47,002 nucleotides of DNA from JBAOHV01 sp964450685 (GTDB lineage Bacteria > Actinomycetota > Acidimicrobiia > Acidimicrobiales > Microtrichaceae), in assembly GCA_964450685.1 (NCBI GenBank), contig CAYVDN010000024.1, positions 1-47,002 of the forward strand, in the 5' to 3' direction. The position numbers were made by a program, and so were the translations under genes. Of the stretch, positions 22,356 through 29,878 are shown one piece after another (positions within the stretch are counted from its first letter, which is position 1; each line of letters starts with the position of its first letter). The notes under the pieces are model-generated. The model had not been told where the DNA came from. It searched no databases and saw only the letters and a list, made by a program, of their open reading frames with translations.

Positions 22356-23087
22356 TCAGAGAGCCCTGCGGTAGGTGAGGAAGAGCGCGCCGTCCTCCTC
22401 CATGAGCCTGTGCAGCTGCATCCGACGCTGGAGCGCCGGGGTGCGACCGAGGATGCCTACGTCTTTTCCACCCACCAGCGACGGCGAGACGGTGAGGAAG
22501 AGCTCGTCGATCAGATCCGCTTGGTGGAGCTGCCCGAGCAGGCTGGGTCCGCCCTCGCAGAGGAGCCGTTCCACGCCGGAGCGGCGCAGCATCGCAAGTG
22601 CCGCGACCAGGTCCAGTTCCTTGTCTCCAACAGCGCATGTATCCACCGTCGGCGGCAGCCCGTCGCCCGCCGCCGTGGCCGGATGCAGCACGAGTGGTAC
22701 CTCGCCGTCGCCGCCGAACAGCGGCAGGTCCTCCGGAAGGTTCAGAGATCTCGAGACCAGCACCAGGCGTGGATGGTCGGACTGGTGCCGGCTCCTCCGA
22801 CGACGGACGGCTTCAGGCGGCCCTGCGGGGCGCCTGTAGCGCTCCTGGCGGGCGGTCCCTGCGGCCACGAGGATCGCATCGGCCCCCTGTCGCAGATGGT
22901 GGAAGAGCCGCCGGTCACCGTCGGTTCCGAGTCCCCCGGAGCGTGCGTCGACCGCGTAGGCGCCGTCGACGCTCACGACCATGTTCGCCATCACCCAGGG
23001 ACGTTCGGACGGGATCGTGCAGTCGTCGGGGTACTCCAGGTCCTCGAGCGCCACTTCGAAGATCTCCCGGGGCAGCAGTTGGCGCAT
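22356..23087 (-). CDS. RibD C-terminal-domain (dihydrofolate-reductase-fold) reductase
   Basis: 243 residues, only the reductase domain of RibD without a deaminase domain. Visible features: PWVMANMVVSVDGAYAVDARSGGLG (substrate and NADPH side), DRRLFHHLRQGADAILVAAGTARQERY, and VERLLCEGGPSLLGQL with LIDELFLTVSPSLVGG. Related proteins reduce 5-amino-6-ribosylaminouracil phosphate in riboflavin synthesis or act on other pteridine-like substrates. With no rib genes nearby, the substrate is uncertain. The ATG at 23087 is divergent from nrdJ (472 bp between starts) and the gene is convergent with nrdR (25 bp between stops). Confidence 0.85.
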   Translation of the reverse strand: MRQLLPREIFEVALEDLEYPDDCTIPSERPWVMANMVVSVDGAYAVDARSGGLGTDGDRRLFHHLRQGADAILVAAGTARQERYRRPAGPPEAVRRRRSRHQSDHPRLVLVSRSLNLPEDLPLFGGDGEVPLVLHPATAAGDGLPPTVDTCAVGDKELDLVAALAMLRRSGVERLLCEGGPSLLGQLHQADLIDELFLTVSPSLVGGKDVGILGRTPALQRRMQLHRLMEEDGALFLTYRRAL

Positions 23088-23340
23088 GTTGGCACCCTAT
23101 CCAGCACCTTCTTTCATCCACAGGGTTGTGGGCCTGTGGCCGAGCGTGAAGGGGGCCGAGATTCCATCAGATCGCACGGCACTCCCTCCGTCCTGACCGC
23201 TGGCGGGTCAGGCGAAGCCGTCGGAACAGCAGCTACACGTTTCTGCTGCGCGCACGACGTCGTTGATTTCAACATCGCTGTGGGTAACTCTGCGCGAAAT
23301 CCACATGATTCACCTCTTTTCTTCCACAGGACACTGTTCC
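23088..23340. other. Intergenic region between ribD-like gene and nrdJ leader
   Basis: No credible gene is seen. The stretch is relatively A+T-rich near 23265-23330. It contains a 7-bp hairpin (CCTGACC 23192-23198 with GGTCAGG 23206-23212), a second one around CCACAGG...CCTGTGG (about 23119-23140), and a weak promoter-like TTGATT-N16-TAACTC (23263-23290). It probably holds the divergent promoters and may contain NrdR sites. Confidence 0.5.
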
Positions 23341-23559
23341 TAGGGTGCACCCTTGCGGGTCGCGGCGCGGGCGACCGGAATGGTGGCCGATGCGGTCCTA
23401 CCTCGGTGGGTCTCATCTCCTGGGGATCGGATCCCCAGGACCCTCCTCGGAGGGGCCAGGTGATCCGACTGGCCCACGCCCGGTCGTCCGTGCCCGCACC
23501 CTTCGCATGTCGATGTGCAGCCAACGCCACTCCCCCCGAGAGGCAGCGAAAGGACCCCG
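23341..23559 (+). promoter_or_regulatory. nrdJ promoter -10 and long structured leader
   Basis: TAGGGT (23341-23346) fits the -10 type used elsewhere in the window. If it is used, the nrdJ leader is ~205 nt and has at least three hairpins. These are GGTCGC/GCGACC (23358-23376), CCTGGGGATC-G-GATCCCCAGG (23419-23439, 10-bp arms) and CCCTCC/GGAGGG (23441-23454). None is a cobalamin aptamer. The leader may be a cis-regulatory RNA; a candidate structured RNA upstream of nrdJ genes (nrdJ motif) is known, but I cannot test whether this is one. Confidence 0.45.
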
Positions 23560-26325
23560 ATGACCCTTGCACCTGAGCAGTTGCATGGCCGCTTGGCGCG
23601 CCGTAACACGACTGTCGGCTCCTCGCCGTACGACGTGGTCGACTGGGAGATCCGCGACGCCAGGCTCGTCGATCACCGAGACGGCTCGGTCGCGTTCGAA
23701 CAGCTTGGCGTGGAGTTCCCCGCCGACTGGTCGGTGACGGCATCGAACATCGTCGCCCAGAAGTACTTCCGCGGCGGCAAGGCCACCGGCGGGCGAGAGC
23801 GGTCCCTCCGTCATGTCATCGACCGTGTCGTGGGAGCGATCGCCGACTGGGGCACCCGTGACGGCTACTTCGCAGACGCAGAGGAGGCGGCGACGTTCGC
23901 CGACGAGCTGCGGTTCCTGTTGGTGCACCAGTACGTGTCGTTCAACTCGCCGGTCTGGTTCAACATCGGAGTTCCGGGCGTCGCCCAGCAGGCATCCGCA
24001 TGCTTCATCCTCGACGTCGAGGACGACCTCCGCTCGATCCTGAACTGGTATGTGGAGGAGGGCGTGATCTTCAAGGGCGGTTCCGGCGCCGGAGCCAATC
24101 TCTCCAAGATTCGCTCGTCCAAGGAGCAGCTGAGCAGTGGCGGTGTCCCGTCCGGGCCAGTGAGCTTCATGCGTGGCGCCGATGCGTCGGCAGGGACGAT
24201 CAAGAGCGGTGGAACGACCCGGCGAGCCGCGAAAATGGTGATTCTCGACGCCGACCATCCCGACATCGACGAGTTCGTCTGGTGCAAGGCACGTGAGGAA
24301 CGCAAGGCCAGGGTGCTACGGGACGCCGGCTTCGACATGGATCTGGACGGCGCAGACTCGGCATCGCTGCAGTACCAGAACGCCAACAACTCGGTCCGTC
24401 TCAGCGACTCGTTCATGCAGGCCGCTGTGGATGGCGGCGACTGGGACCTCATCGCACGTGGGGACGGCAGCATCGTGGAGACCGTGAGCGCCGCAGCCCT
24501 TCTGCGAGACATCGCCCAAGCGGCATGGGAGTGTGCAGATCCGGGTGTTCAGTTCGACACGACCATCAACCGCTGGAACACCACGCCGAGCGCCGGCAGC
24601 ATCGACGCGAGCAACCCTTGCTCGGAGCACCTGCGGTTGGCCAACAGTGCGTGCAACCTCGCATCGCTGAACCTCCTGAAGTACCTCGACGATGAGGGAT
24701 CCTTCGACGTCGAGTCCTTCGAGCACGCGATCCAGATCGTGGTGACCGCCCAGGACATCCTCGTCGGCGCCTCCGACTACCCGACCGAGAAGATCGCCGA
24801 GATGACTGCTCGCAGTCGCGACATCGGCCTCGGCTACACCAATCTCGGTGCGTGCCTGATGGCGCTCGGCCTTCCCTACGACTCCGATGAGGGGCGGGCT
24901 TGGGCCGGAGCAGTCACCGGAATACTCACCGGGTCCGCGGCCCAGCGCTCCACCGCTCTCGCCGAGCGGCTGGGCGCGGCCCCGCTCTTCGACGCTGACC
25001 GGGACGCGTGGTCGGGTGTCTACGATCTGCATCTCGAAGCTGCGCGCAAGGTCGCCACCGTGCAGGACCAGCCCGTGCTCAACGAGCGACTCGTAGCGCT
25101 GTGGGAACACGCCGCAGAACAGGTCCGTCTCGTGGGAGCCCGCAACGCCGAGCTCACCGTCGCGGCACCTACAGGCACGATCAGCTTCATGATGGGCGCC
25201 GACACGACAGGTATCGAGCCCGACCTCGGCCTGGTCAAGTTCAAGAAGCTCGTCGGCGGCGGCACACTCGAGATCGTCAACCAGACCGTGCCACGAGCCC
25301 TGCGTCGTCTCGGATACGACGACGACCAGGTCGCCGACATCGTCGCCCATATCGGTGAGCACCACACCGCCCTGGGGGCGCCGCACCTCGACCCTGCCCA
25401 CCTGGCGGTGTTCGCGTGTGCGATAGGCGACAACGTCATCTCCTACGGCGGACACCTTCGGATGATGGCCGCGATCCAGCCGTTCTTCTCCGGGGCCATG
25501 TCCAAGACGGTGAACGTGCCGGAGGAGACCACCGTCGAGGAGGTTGAGCAGCTACTGATCGACGCCTGGCGCAGCGGGATCAAATGTGTCGCCCTCTACC
25601 GCGACAACTGCAAGGTTGCACAACCGCTGAGCGCCGGTAAGGCCGACAAGTCGGAAAAACCGTCCACCGGTCCCGAATCGGTCGTAGCCGACCTGGTCGC
25701 TCACGCCGCACGGCCGACACGCGAGAAACTTCCCCGTAGCAGGGTGTCGCGCACCTTCGAGTTCCGCGTCGCGGACTGCAAGGGGTTCGCCACCGTCGGC
25801 GAGTACGAGGACGGCCGCCCAGGCGAGCTGTTCGTGCGGGTGTCCAAGCAGGGGTCGACAATGGCCGGCGTCATGGACGCCTTCGCTATCTCGGTCAGTC
25901 ACGGGCTCCAGTACGGGGTTCCGCTCAAGGCGTTCGTGCATGCGTTCGTCGGCATGCGTTTCGAGCCGGCGGGAATCACCGACGATCCCGAGGTTCGGAT
26001 AGCCAACAGCCTCATCGACTACCTGTTCCGCCGGCTCGCCCTGGAGTACCTGCCCTACGAGGAGCGTCTCGAGCTGGGCATCCTCGGCACGACCGAACGT
26101 CTCCAGCCCACGCTCCCGGGGGTCGAGGAGCAGGCGACACCCACAGCGCAGGGAATGGACGTCGCCTCCCACCCGGCACCTGTTGCGTCACCGCGTGACG
26201 AGGACGAGTCCAATCGTGGGCCTGCGGCAGCGGCACCGCTGTGCATGCAGTGCGGAATCCAGATGACCCGGTCGGGCTCCTGCTACGTGTGCTCCGAGTG
26301 CGGAACCACCAGCGGCTGCAGTTGA
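23560..26325 (+). CDS. nrdJ: Adenosylcobalamin-dependent (class II) ribonucleotide reductase
   Basis: 921 residues. Reduces ribonucleotides for DNA synthesis using adenosylcobalamin, with no oxygen requirement. The active site is visible: N352, C354 and E356 in NPCSE, the redox pair C148 (QQASACFIL) and C365 (NSACNLASLN), and the late GTISFMMGADTTG. The protein ends in a zinc-ribbon-like tail (CMQCGIQMTRSGSCYVCSECG) that regenerates the active-site disulfide in this subfamily. Start ATG with AAAGGA upstream. No class I RNR is in the window, so B12 supply, and hence the riboswitch locus at 6640-9266, would matter. nrdR lies nearby. A tandem-repeat region and an assembly gap follow. Confidence 0.97.
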   Translation: MTLAPEQLHGRLARRNTTVGSSPYDVVDWEIRDARLVDHRDGSVAFEQLGVEFPADWSVTASNIVAQKYFRGGKATGGRERSLRHVIDRVVGAIADWGTRDGYFADAEEAATFADELRFLLVHQYVSFNSPVWFNIGVPGVAQQASACFILDVEDDLRSILNWYVEEGVIFKGGSGAGANLSKIRSSKEQLSSGGVPSGPVSFMRGADASAGTIKSGGTTRRAAKMVILDADHPDIDEFVWCKAREERKARVLRDAGFDMDLDGADSASLQYQNANNSVRLSDSFMQAAVDGGDWDLIARGDGSIVETVSAAALLRDIAQAAWECADPGVQFDTTINRWNTTPSAGSIDASNPCSEHLRLANSACNLASLNLLKYLDDEGSFDVESFEHAIQIVVTAQDILVGASDYPTEKIAEMTARSRDIGLGYTNLGACLMALGLPYDSDEGRAWAGAVTGILTGSAAQRSTALAERLGAAPLFDADRDAWSGVYDLHLEAARKVATVQDQPVLNERLVALWEHAAEQVRLVGARNAELTVAAPTGTISFMMGADTTGIEPDLGLVKFKKLVGGGTLEIVNQTVPRALRRLGYDDDQVADIVAHIGEHHTALGAPHLDPAHLAVFACAIGDNVISYGGHLRMMAAIQPFFSGAMSKTVNVPEETTVEEVEQLLIDAWRSGIKCVALYRDNCKVAQPLSAGKADKSEKPSTGPESVVADLVAHAARPTREKLPRSRVSRTFEFRVADCKGFATVGEYEDGRPGELFVRVSKQGSTMAGVMDAFAISVSHGLQYGVPLKAFVHAFVGMRFEPAGITDDPEVRIANSLIDYLFRRLALEYLPYEERLELGILGTTERLQPTLPGVEEQATPTAQGMDVASHPAPVASPRDEDESNRGPAAAAPLCMQCGIQMTRSGSCYVCSECGTTSGCS

Positions 26326-26354
26326 CGCCGAACGATTCCGCGGGCTTGCCTCGG

Positions 26355-26504
26355 ATGACCAGCGAACTCGGATGACCAGCGAACTCGGNNNNNNNNNNNN
26401 NNNNNNNNNNNNNNNNNNNNNNNNNNNNNNNNNNNNNNNNNNNNNNNNNNNNNNNNNNNNNNNNNNNNNNNNNNNNNNNNNNNNNNNNTGACCAGCGAAC
26501 TCGG
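26355..26504 (+). repeat. 17-bp tandem repeats flanking an assembly gap
   Basis: Perfect copies of ATGACCAGCGAACTCGG lie at 26355-26371 and 26372-26388, and a third copy missing at most its first base at 26489-26504, on the far side of the N run. A TCGG tail just before the first copy suggests the array continues to the left. The true copy number is hidden by the gap. Confidence 0.9.
26389..26488. other. Assembly gap (100 N)
   Basis: Exactly 100 undetermined bases, the conventional placeholder for a gap of unknown size. It sits inside a tandem array, which explains the failed assembly. Sequence content and real length are unknown. Confidence 0.98.
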
Positions 26505-26542
26505 CACGTCTGGCGCGCAATGTGCGCGTGAGACGTGCCGAG
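26500..26542. terminator. 12-bp-stem hairpin between convergent genes
   Basis: CTCGGCACGTCT (26500-26511) pairs perfectly with AGACGTGCCGAG (26531-26542); the intervening GGCGCGC...GCGCG can extend the stem. It lies between nrdJ and the oppositely oriented gene at 26598-27236, so it is a likely bidirectional terminator. Its left arm overlaps the last repeat copy. Confidence 0.7.
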
Positions 26543-26565
26543 TCGCAGCGACGCGTAAGCGACTG

Positions 26566-26595
26566 GGTCGGTAGGTCGCTGGTCGGTAGGTCCTT
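26566..26595 (+). repeat. Imperfect 15-bp tandem duplication
   Basis: GGTCGGTAGGTCGCT is followed by GGTCGGTAGGTCCTT, then GGTCA. It is a short intergenic slippage repeat adjoining the 3' end of the minus-strand gene. Confidence 0.7.
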
Positions 26596-26597
26596 GG

Positions 26598-27236
26598 TCA
26601 GCAGATCCGGCGGTAGATGGTCTGGGTAGTCGCTTCGGTGTTCTCGACGAATGCGCCTTCAGCGCTGTCGATCAGGTCTATCCAGCTGTCGTCGGCCGCG
26701 AGCTTCGCCTCGCCCTGTTCCATCTGCTCGATGTCCTCGAAGGCGGTGATCCAGCCCACGCCGCCGTACGAGCCGGTGACCGAGCGGAGGAACATCGTCG
26801 GGATGCCGGTTGTTCGCTCGGCGTGCTCAGCGATCTGCATGCCGACCATGAGTCCCCTGCGGGCGTGACCGGCAGCACACACAGCTCGGACCGCTGCTGC
26901 GTAGGTGACATCCCGCTCGGGGTCGGGGCGGGCCGTGAGGAGCTCCGACAGCGAGTCATCGATACTGCCCACTATCAGCGATGCGCCGTCCTCGATCAGA
27001 GCCATGTAGGCCTCGTCCGTCTGCATCATGTCGCCAACCTTGTTGCTGAACACCTCCAGGTGAGTGAGGTCCTCGAACCATGCGGTCCAGGACATCGTGC
27101 CGACCCCGGCCGAGTATGCGTTGGTCCAGAGACGTACGTCCTGGCCGGTTCGCCGACGGACCAACTCGGTGATTTCCACCGCCCAGGGAGTTCCAGCTGC
27201 TGGCCGGACCGTGGCGGTGCGTGAGAAGAGATACAT
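26598..27236 (-). CDS. Duplicated alpha+beta-barrel (NIPSNAP/ABM-like) protein
   Basis: 212 residues, no signal peptide or membrane segment. It is built from two related ~100-residue halves: GTMSWTAWFEDLTHLEVFSN...LIEDGASLI near residue 45 and GGVGWITAFEDIEQMEQGE...LIDSAEGAFV near residue 155. The repeated W.A.FED.....E pattern with a following helix is that of dimeric alpha+beta barrel (NIPSNAP or ABM-like) domains, here fused into one pseudo-dimer. The ligand or reaction is unknown. The ATG has AGGAGG 5 nt upstream. Upstream lie a palindrome, then four 11-bp direct repeats, then the SARP gene on the same strand, which suggests this is the SARP target. Confidence 0.8.
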   Translation of the reverse strand: MYLFSRTATVRPAAGTPWAVEITELVRRRTGQDVRLWTNAYSAGVGTMSWTAWFEDLTHLEVFSNKVGDMMQTDEAYMALIEDGASLIVGSIDDSLSELLTARPDPERDVTYAAAVRAVCAAGHARRGLMVGMQIAEHAERTTGIPTMFLRSVTGSYGGVGWITAFEDIEQMEQGEAKLAADDSWIDLIDSAEGAFVENTEATTQTIYRRIC

Positions 27237-27252
27237 GAGGGCCTCCTACGAG

Positions 27253-27284
27253 CTACATACGGTTGTAGGTGCAACCGTATGTAG
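27253..27284. promoter_or_regulatory. Operator-like palindrome (13-bp arms)
   Basis: CTACATACGGTTG (27253-27265) and CAACCGTATGTAG (27272-27284) are perfect inverted repeats around TAGGTG, centred ~33 bp before the ATG of the minus-strand gene. The length and the ACATACGGTTG core resemble TetR-family operators. Read on the minus strand it contains TACATA, a possible -10, so a bound repressor would block transcription. No TetR gene is in the window. Confidence 0.65.
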
Positions 27285-27300
27285 GCGGCGCGGCCCAGAC

Positions 27301-27347
27301 GCGGTCGAGTCGCGGTCGAGTCGCGGTCGAGTCGCGGTCGAGTCGCG
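27301..27347. repeat. Four 11-bp direct repeats containing TCGAG (candidate SARP sites)
   Basis: GCGGTCGAGTC occurs four times without interruption (27301-27344), plus a GCG remnant. The array lies between the SARP gene and the gene downstream of it. SARPs are known to bind direct heptamers, often TCGAG-type, repeated every 11 bp on one face of the helix; this array has that period and core. Confidence 0.75.
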
Positions 27348-27356
27348 GCCCTGTGA

Positions 27357-28106
27357 TCAGCTCCCGAGCGCGCGATCGTGCAGGGCGTTCGTGGCGGCAG
27401 ACGGACGGATCCCGAACTCGTCGGACAGCACTCTGCGGCACACCTCGTAGGCGACGACAGCTCCACCGTTGTCGCCAGCTGCGAGATGGGCGTGGATCAG
27501 AGCGCGATGCGATCCCTCGTCGAACTGGTCGAGGGACACCGCTTCGGCGGCGTGTTCCATCGCATCGTCGTGTGCTCCCACTTGGGACTCGATCTGTGAA
27601 GCGATACAGAGCGCCCTGCGGCGCAGCCGTTGCAACTCCGCTCGGCGCACCACCAGCCACTCACGGTCGATACCTGGAAGAAGCGGCGCTCGCAGCAAGG
27701 TGGTCGCCCGCACCGCCGGCTCCAGCGCTTCCTCCTGGCGGCCGTCGCGTCGCAGCGCGCCGGCCATGGCGACGGCCTCGGTGGCCTCGGACACGTCGAC
27801 GCGGGCTCTGCCGCTTGTGCATCGGTAGCAGCCCCCTACGTTCTCGATCCTGACCTCGTCGCCAACGCTCGCGGACAGGAACGCTCGGACCTTGCTGACG
27901 ATCTTGCGCAGTGCCGCCGCGGAGCGGTCGGTCGGGCCTGATCCCCAGACAGCCTCGGAGAGCTCATCGCTGGTTGCGGGAATCTCGTGCTGGCAGCCGA
28001 GAAAGGTCAGGAGAATCCGAGGCTGCTCACCGTGGAGCAAGTACTCTGCGCCACCCACCTCGCTTCGCACGACCCCAAGGAGGAAGAGACTTGCTCCCTC
28101 GGTCAC
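27357..28106 (-). CDS. SARP-family transcriptional regulator
   Basis: 249 residues, the size of a small one-domain-pair SARP. The N-terminal OmpR-type winged helix (LLHGEQPRILLTFLGCQ, SDELSEAVWGSGPTDRSAAALRKIVSKVRAFL, then NVGGCYRC) is followed by the all-helical bacterial transcriptional activation domain (about residues 95-249, with LLPGIDREWLVVRRAELQRLRRRAL and AGDNGGAVVAYEVCRRVLSDEFGIRPS). SARPs activate secondary-metabolite or accessory genes by binding 11-bp-spaced direct repeats and recruiting RNA polymerase. Such an array lies directly downstream, in front of the next gene. The start is a GTG with only a weak site (GAG). It is divergent from the DUF4262 gene. Confidence 0.88.
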   Translation of the reverse strand: MTEGASLFLLGVVRSEVGGAEYLLHGEQPRILLTFLGCQHEIPATSDELSEAVWGSGPTDRSAAALRKIVSKVRAFLSASVGDEVRIENVGGCYRCTSGRARVDVSEATEAVAMAGALRRDGRQEEALEPAVRATTLLRAPLLPGIDREWLVVRRAELQRLRRRALCIASQIESQVGAHDDAMEHAAEAVSLDQFDEGSHRALIHAHLAAGDNGGAVVAYEVCRRVLSDEFGIRPSAATNALHDRALGS

Positions 28107-28225
28107 CTCGACAACGCTACCGGTGTGCGTCGGTCCTGTCGCTGGCTGGCAGCGGTCTCAGCGGCAGGCGTGGGTGGACCATGCGACCCATTGCCCGACG
28201 GTCTGTCGCTGGGGATCATGCCCGG

Positions 28226-28687
28226 GTGAATGTGGAGGGAATCATCAACGACTGCCGACAGGAACTCGACGACGGGGGATTCACCGTCGCTGCCCTCGTC
28301 GGTGACGAACTCGGCTGCGACTGGGCGTACACGATCGGGTTGCAACGCAACTTCGGTCACCCCGAACTGCTCGTGGTCGGTCTGGATGCTCCGGTTGCCG
28401 GAGCCGTCCTCGAACTTGCCGGCGGCCAGGTTGCCAGCGGTCGATCAATCGGGGTGGGAGACCGCTGGTACCTGGACGGCGGGTTCGGATTCAGGGCCCG
28501 GGCGATAGACCCGCTCTTCGCGTCCCACGGCGACTGGTTCAACCTCGGGCGAGAGGTGATGTCGCTGTGGGGCGAACGTTGGCCGACGACAGTGCAGCTG
28601 GTGTGGGGAGAAGCGGGAGACGGCGAATCAGGCGAGAGGGGTGAGGCTGACTGGTCGCTCCGTCAGCCGTTGCTGTTCGGCGCCTGA
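28226..28687 (+). CDS. DUF4262-family protein
   Basis: 153 residues. CDWAYTIGLQRNFGHPELLVVGLD is the hallmark of DUF4262, small cytosolic proteins of unknown function found in Actinobacteria and others. It is followed by VASGRSIGVGDRWYLDGGFGFRARAID and FASHGDWFNLGREVM. GTG 28226 is taken as start because it precedes the conserved EGIINDCRQEL helix; GTG 28232 is equally possible and neither has a strong ribosome binding site. It is divergent from the SARP gene, with 119 bp between start codons, and upstream of carD. Confidence 0.8.
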   Translation: MNVEGIINDCRQELDDGGFTVAALVGDELGCDWAYTIGLQRNFGHPELLVVGLDAPVAGAVLELAGGQVASGRSIGVGDRWYLDGGFGFRARAIDPLFASHGDWFNLGREVMSLWGERWPTTVQLVWGEAGDGESGERGEADWSLRQPLLFGA

Positions 28688-28804
28688 GCCCAGCCCACGG
28701 GGCCCGCAGAACCCCTCGTCTGCTATCATGTCACGTCCGTTCCGGGCCCCGTCACCGCTCTGGTGCTCCTCCGGCCCGCCCGACCGACCTGTGAGGGACA
28801 TTTC

Positions 28805-29293
28805 GTGGCATTCGACGTCGGAGACCGAGTGGTCTATCCGCATCACGGCGCAGCCGTGATCGTCAAGCGTGTCAAGCGCAAGATGGACGGCCAGACCCTC
28901 GAGTACCTGGTGCTGGAGATGGCGCACGGTGAGCTGACCCTGTCGGTACCTGTCGACAAGGCCGACGACGTCGGGATGCGTCCTCCGATCGGATCCGAGG
29001 AGGTCGAGGACCTCTTCGAGTTGCTCGGCAAGAAGGACATCCGTGAACCAGCGAACTGGAGTCGGCGGTTCAAGAACCACCAGGAGAAGCTCAAGTCGGG
29101 CGACGTCTACCAAGTCGCCGAGGTGGTCAGGAACCTGGCGTTGCGGGACCAGTCGAAGGGCCTGTCAGCGGGCGAGAAGTCGATGTTCGTGAAGGCACGC
29201 AGCGTGCTCGTGTCAGAACTGAGCTTCGCGCTGGACGTGTCCGAGGACGAGGCGCTCGCCAAGGTTGAGGCGCAGCTCGCTCCGACCGACTGA
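28805..29293 (+). CDS. carD: CarD/CdnL-family RNA polymerase-binding regulator
   Basis: 162 residues. The N-terminal Tudor-like RNAP-interaction domain (FDVGDRVVYPHHGAAVIVKRVKR, EYLVLEMAHGELTLSVPVDKADDVGMR) and a C-terminal helical DNA-binding domain (ANWSRRFKNHQEKLKSGDVYQVAEVVRNLALRDQ) match CarD. CarD binds the RNA polymerase beta subunit and stabilises open complexes at many promoters, including rRNA promoters. GTG start with GAGGGA 7 nt upstream. TATCAT (28724-28729) is a likely -10. A strong hairpin follows the stop directly. The usual ispD/ispF neighbours are not present. Confidence 0.95.
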   Translation: MAFDVGDRVVYPHHGAAVIVKRVKRKMDGQTLEYLVLEMAHGELTLSVPVDKADDVGMRPPIGSEEVEDLFELLGKKDIREPANWSRRFKNHQEKLKSGDVYQVAEVVRNLALRDQSKGLSAGEKSMFVKARSVLVSELSFALDVSEDEALAKVEAQLAPTD

Positions 29294-29322
29294 GAGCCGG
29301 GTCCAGTGCCCGGACCCGGCTC
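29294..29322 (+). terminator. carD terminator hairpin
   Basis: GAGCCGGGTCC (29294-29304) pairs perfectly with GGACCCGGCTC (29312-29322) around a 7-nt loop, starting one base after the carD stop. No U-tract. The loop contains the only plausible start codon of the next ORF. Confidence 0.8.
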
Positions 29323-29878
29323 GCCTGCGAGGGTCCTCCAACTGCTCGGCGACACCCGGACGTCGCTCGCCAACCTTTCTGCGCTCGATCTGCACCACCG
29401 ACTCGCTGGTGCCGGACGAGAGGTCCGTACGCTGGCTCTCGCTCCGGGGCGAGGCGGTGGGCTCGAACAGGACGTACCCACCCTCGCCCCTGTCCGTCGA
29501 TCACTTGCCGCAGCCAACCAGGTGTCGAATGAAACACGCTGGTCCGACCTTGTCGTGCTGCACGGCGAGCGGGCGCTGACGCTCGCTACCTCGCCCGGCC
29601 GCATGTCGGGAACACCGCCAGTGGTCGTGGCTCTCTGGGCTCCGCTGACGGGCGCCGGGTTCCGTTGGTCAGTCGCCGCGCGCATCCTCCGTTCGGCGAG
29701 GGTCGTCGTCGTACCCGATCAGCTCGTGGCCGACTCCGTGACTGAGCGCGAGGACGTTGGCGTCAAGCTCGAGATCATCCCCGTCGTCGACGACCCGCCA
29801 CACACGGATGGCCCAGCATGGTCAGCGCTCCTCGACTCGGTGATGAGCTCCGACAGCCGGTCAGGGAGACTCTCCTGA
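29306..29878 (+). CDS. Truncated glycosyltransferase-4-like N-terminal domain protein
   Basis: 190 residues. It resembles the first Rossmann domain of GT4 glycosyltransferases: ARVLQLLGDTRTSLANLSALDLHHRLAGAGREVRTLALAPG, then DLVVLHGERALTLA, PVVVALWAPL and ILRSARVVVVPDQLVADSVTE...VKLEIIPVVDDP. The donor-binding second domain with its EX7E motif is missing, since the ORF ends where it should begin. It may be a remnant or a specialised single-domain protein. The only start before the first strand is a GTG inside the carD terminator loop, with no ribosome binding site, so expression is doubtful. The 187 bp after it show no gene. Confidence 0.55.
   Translation: MPGPGSPARVLQLLGDTRTSLANLSALDLHHRLAGAGREVRTLALAPGRGGGLEQDVPTLAPVRRSLAAANQVSNETRWSDLVVLHGERALTLATSPGRMSGTPPVVVALWAPLTGAGFRWSVAARILRSARVVVVPDQLVADSVTEREDVGVKLEIIPVVDDPPHTDGPAWSALLDSVMSSDSRSGRLS

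Noticed and set aside
23088..23559. Cobalamin riboswitch upstream of nrdJ
   Set aside because: The B12-box and the other conserved aptamer blocks, obvious at 6640-6755, are absent here.
21759..23576. 605-codon open frame on the plus strand over nrdR and the RibD-like gene
   Set aside because: It is antisense or out of frame to two well-supported genes, has low-complexity Arg/Ser composition and no family features; a GC-rich shadow frame.
26355..26504. CRISPR array around the gap
   Set aside because: The 17-bp units abut without spacers; no cas genes nearby.
27301..27347. CRISPR array
   Set aside because: Units are 11 bp and directly adjacent, with no spacers and no cas genes in the window.
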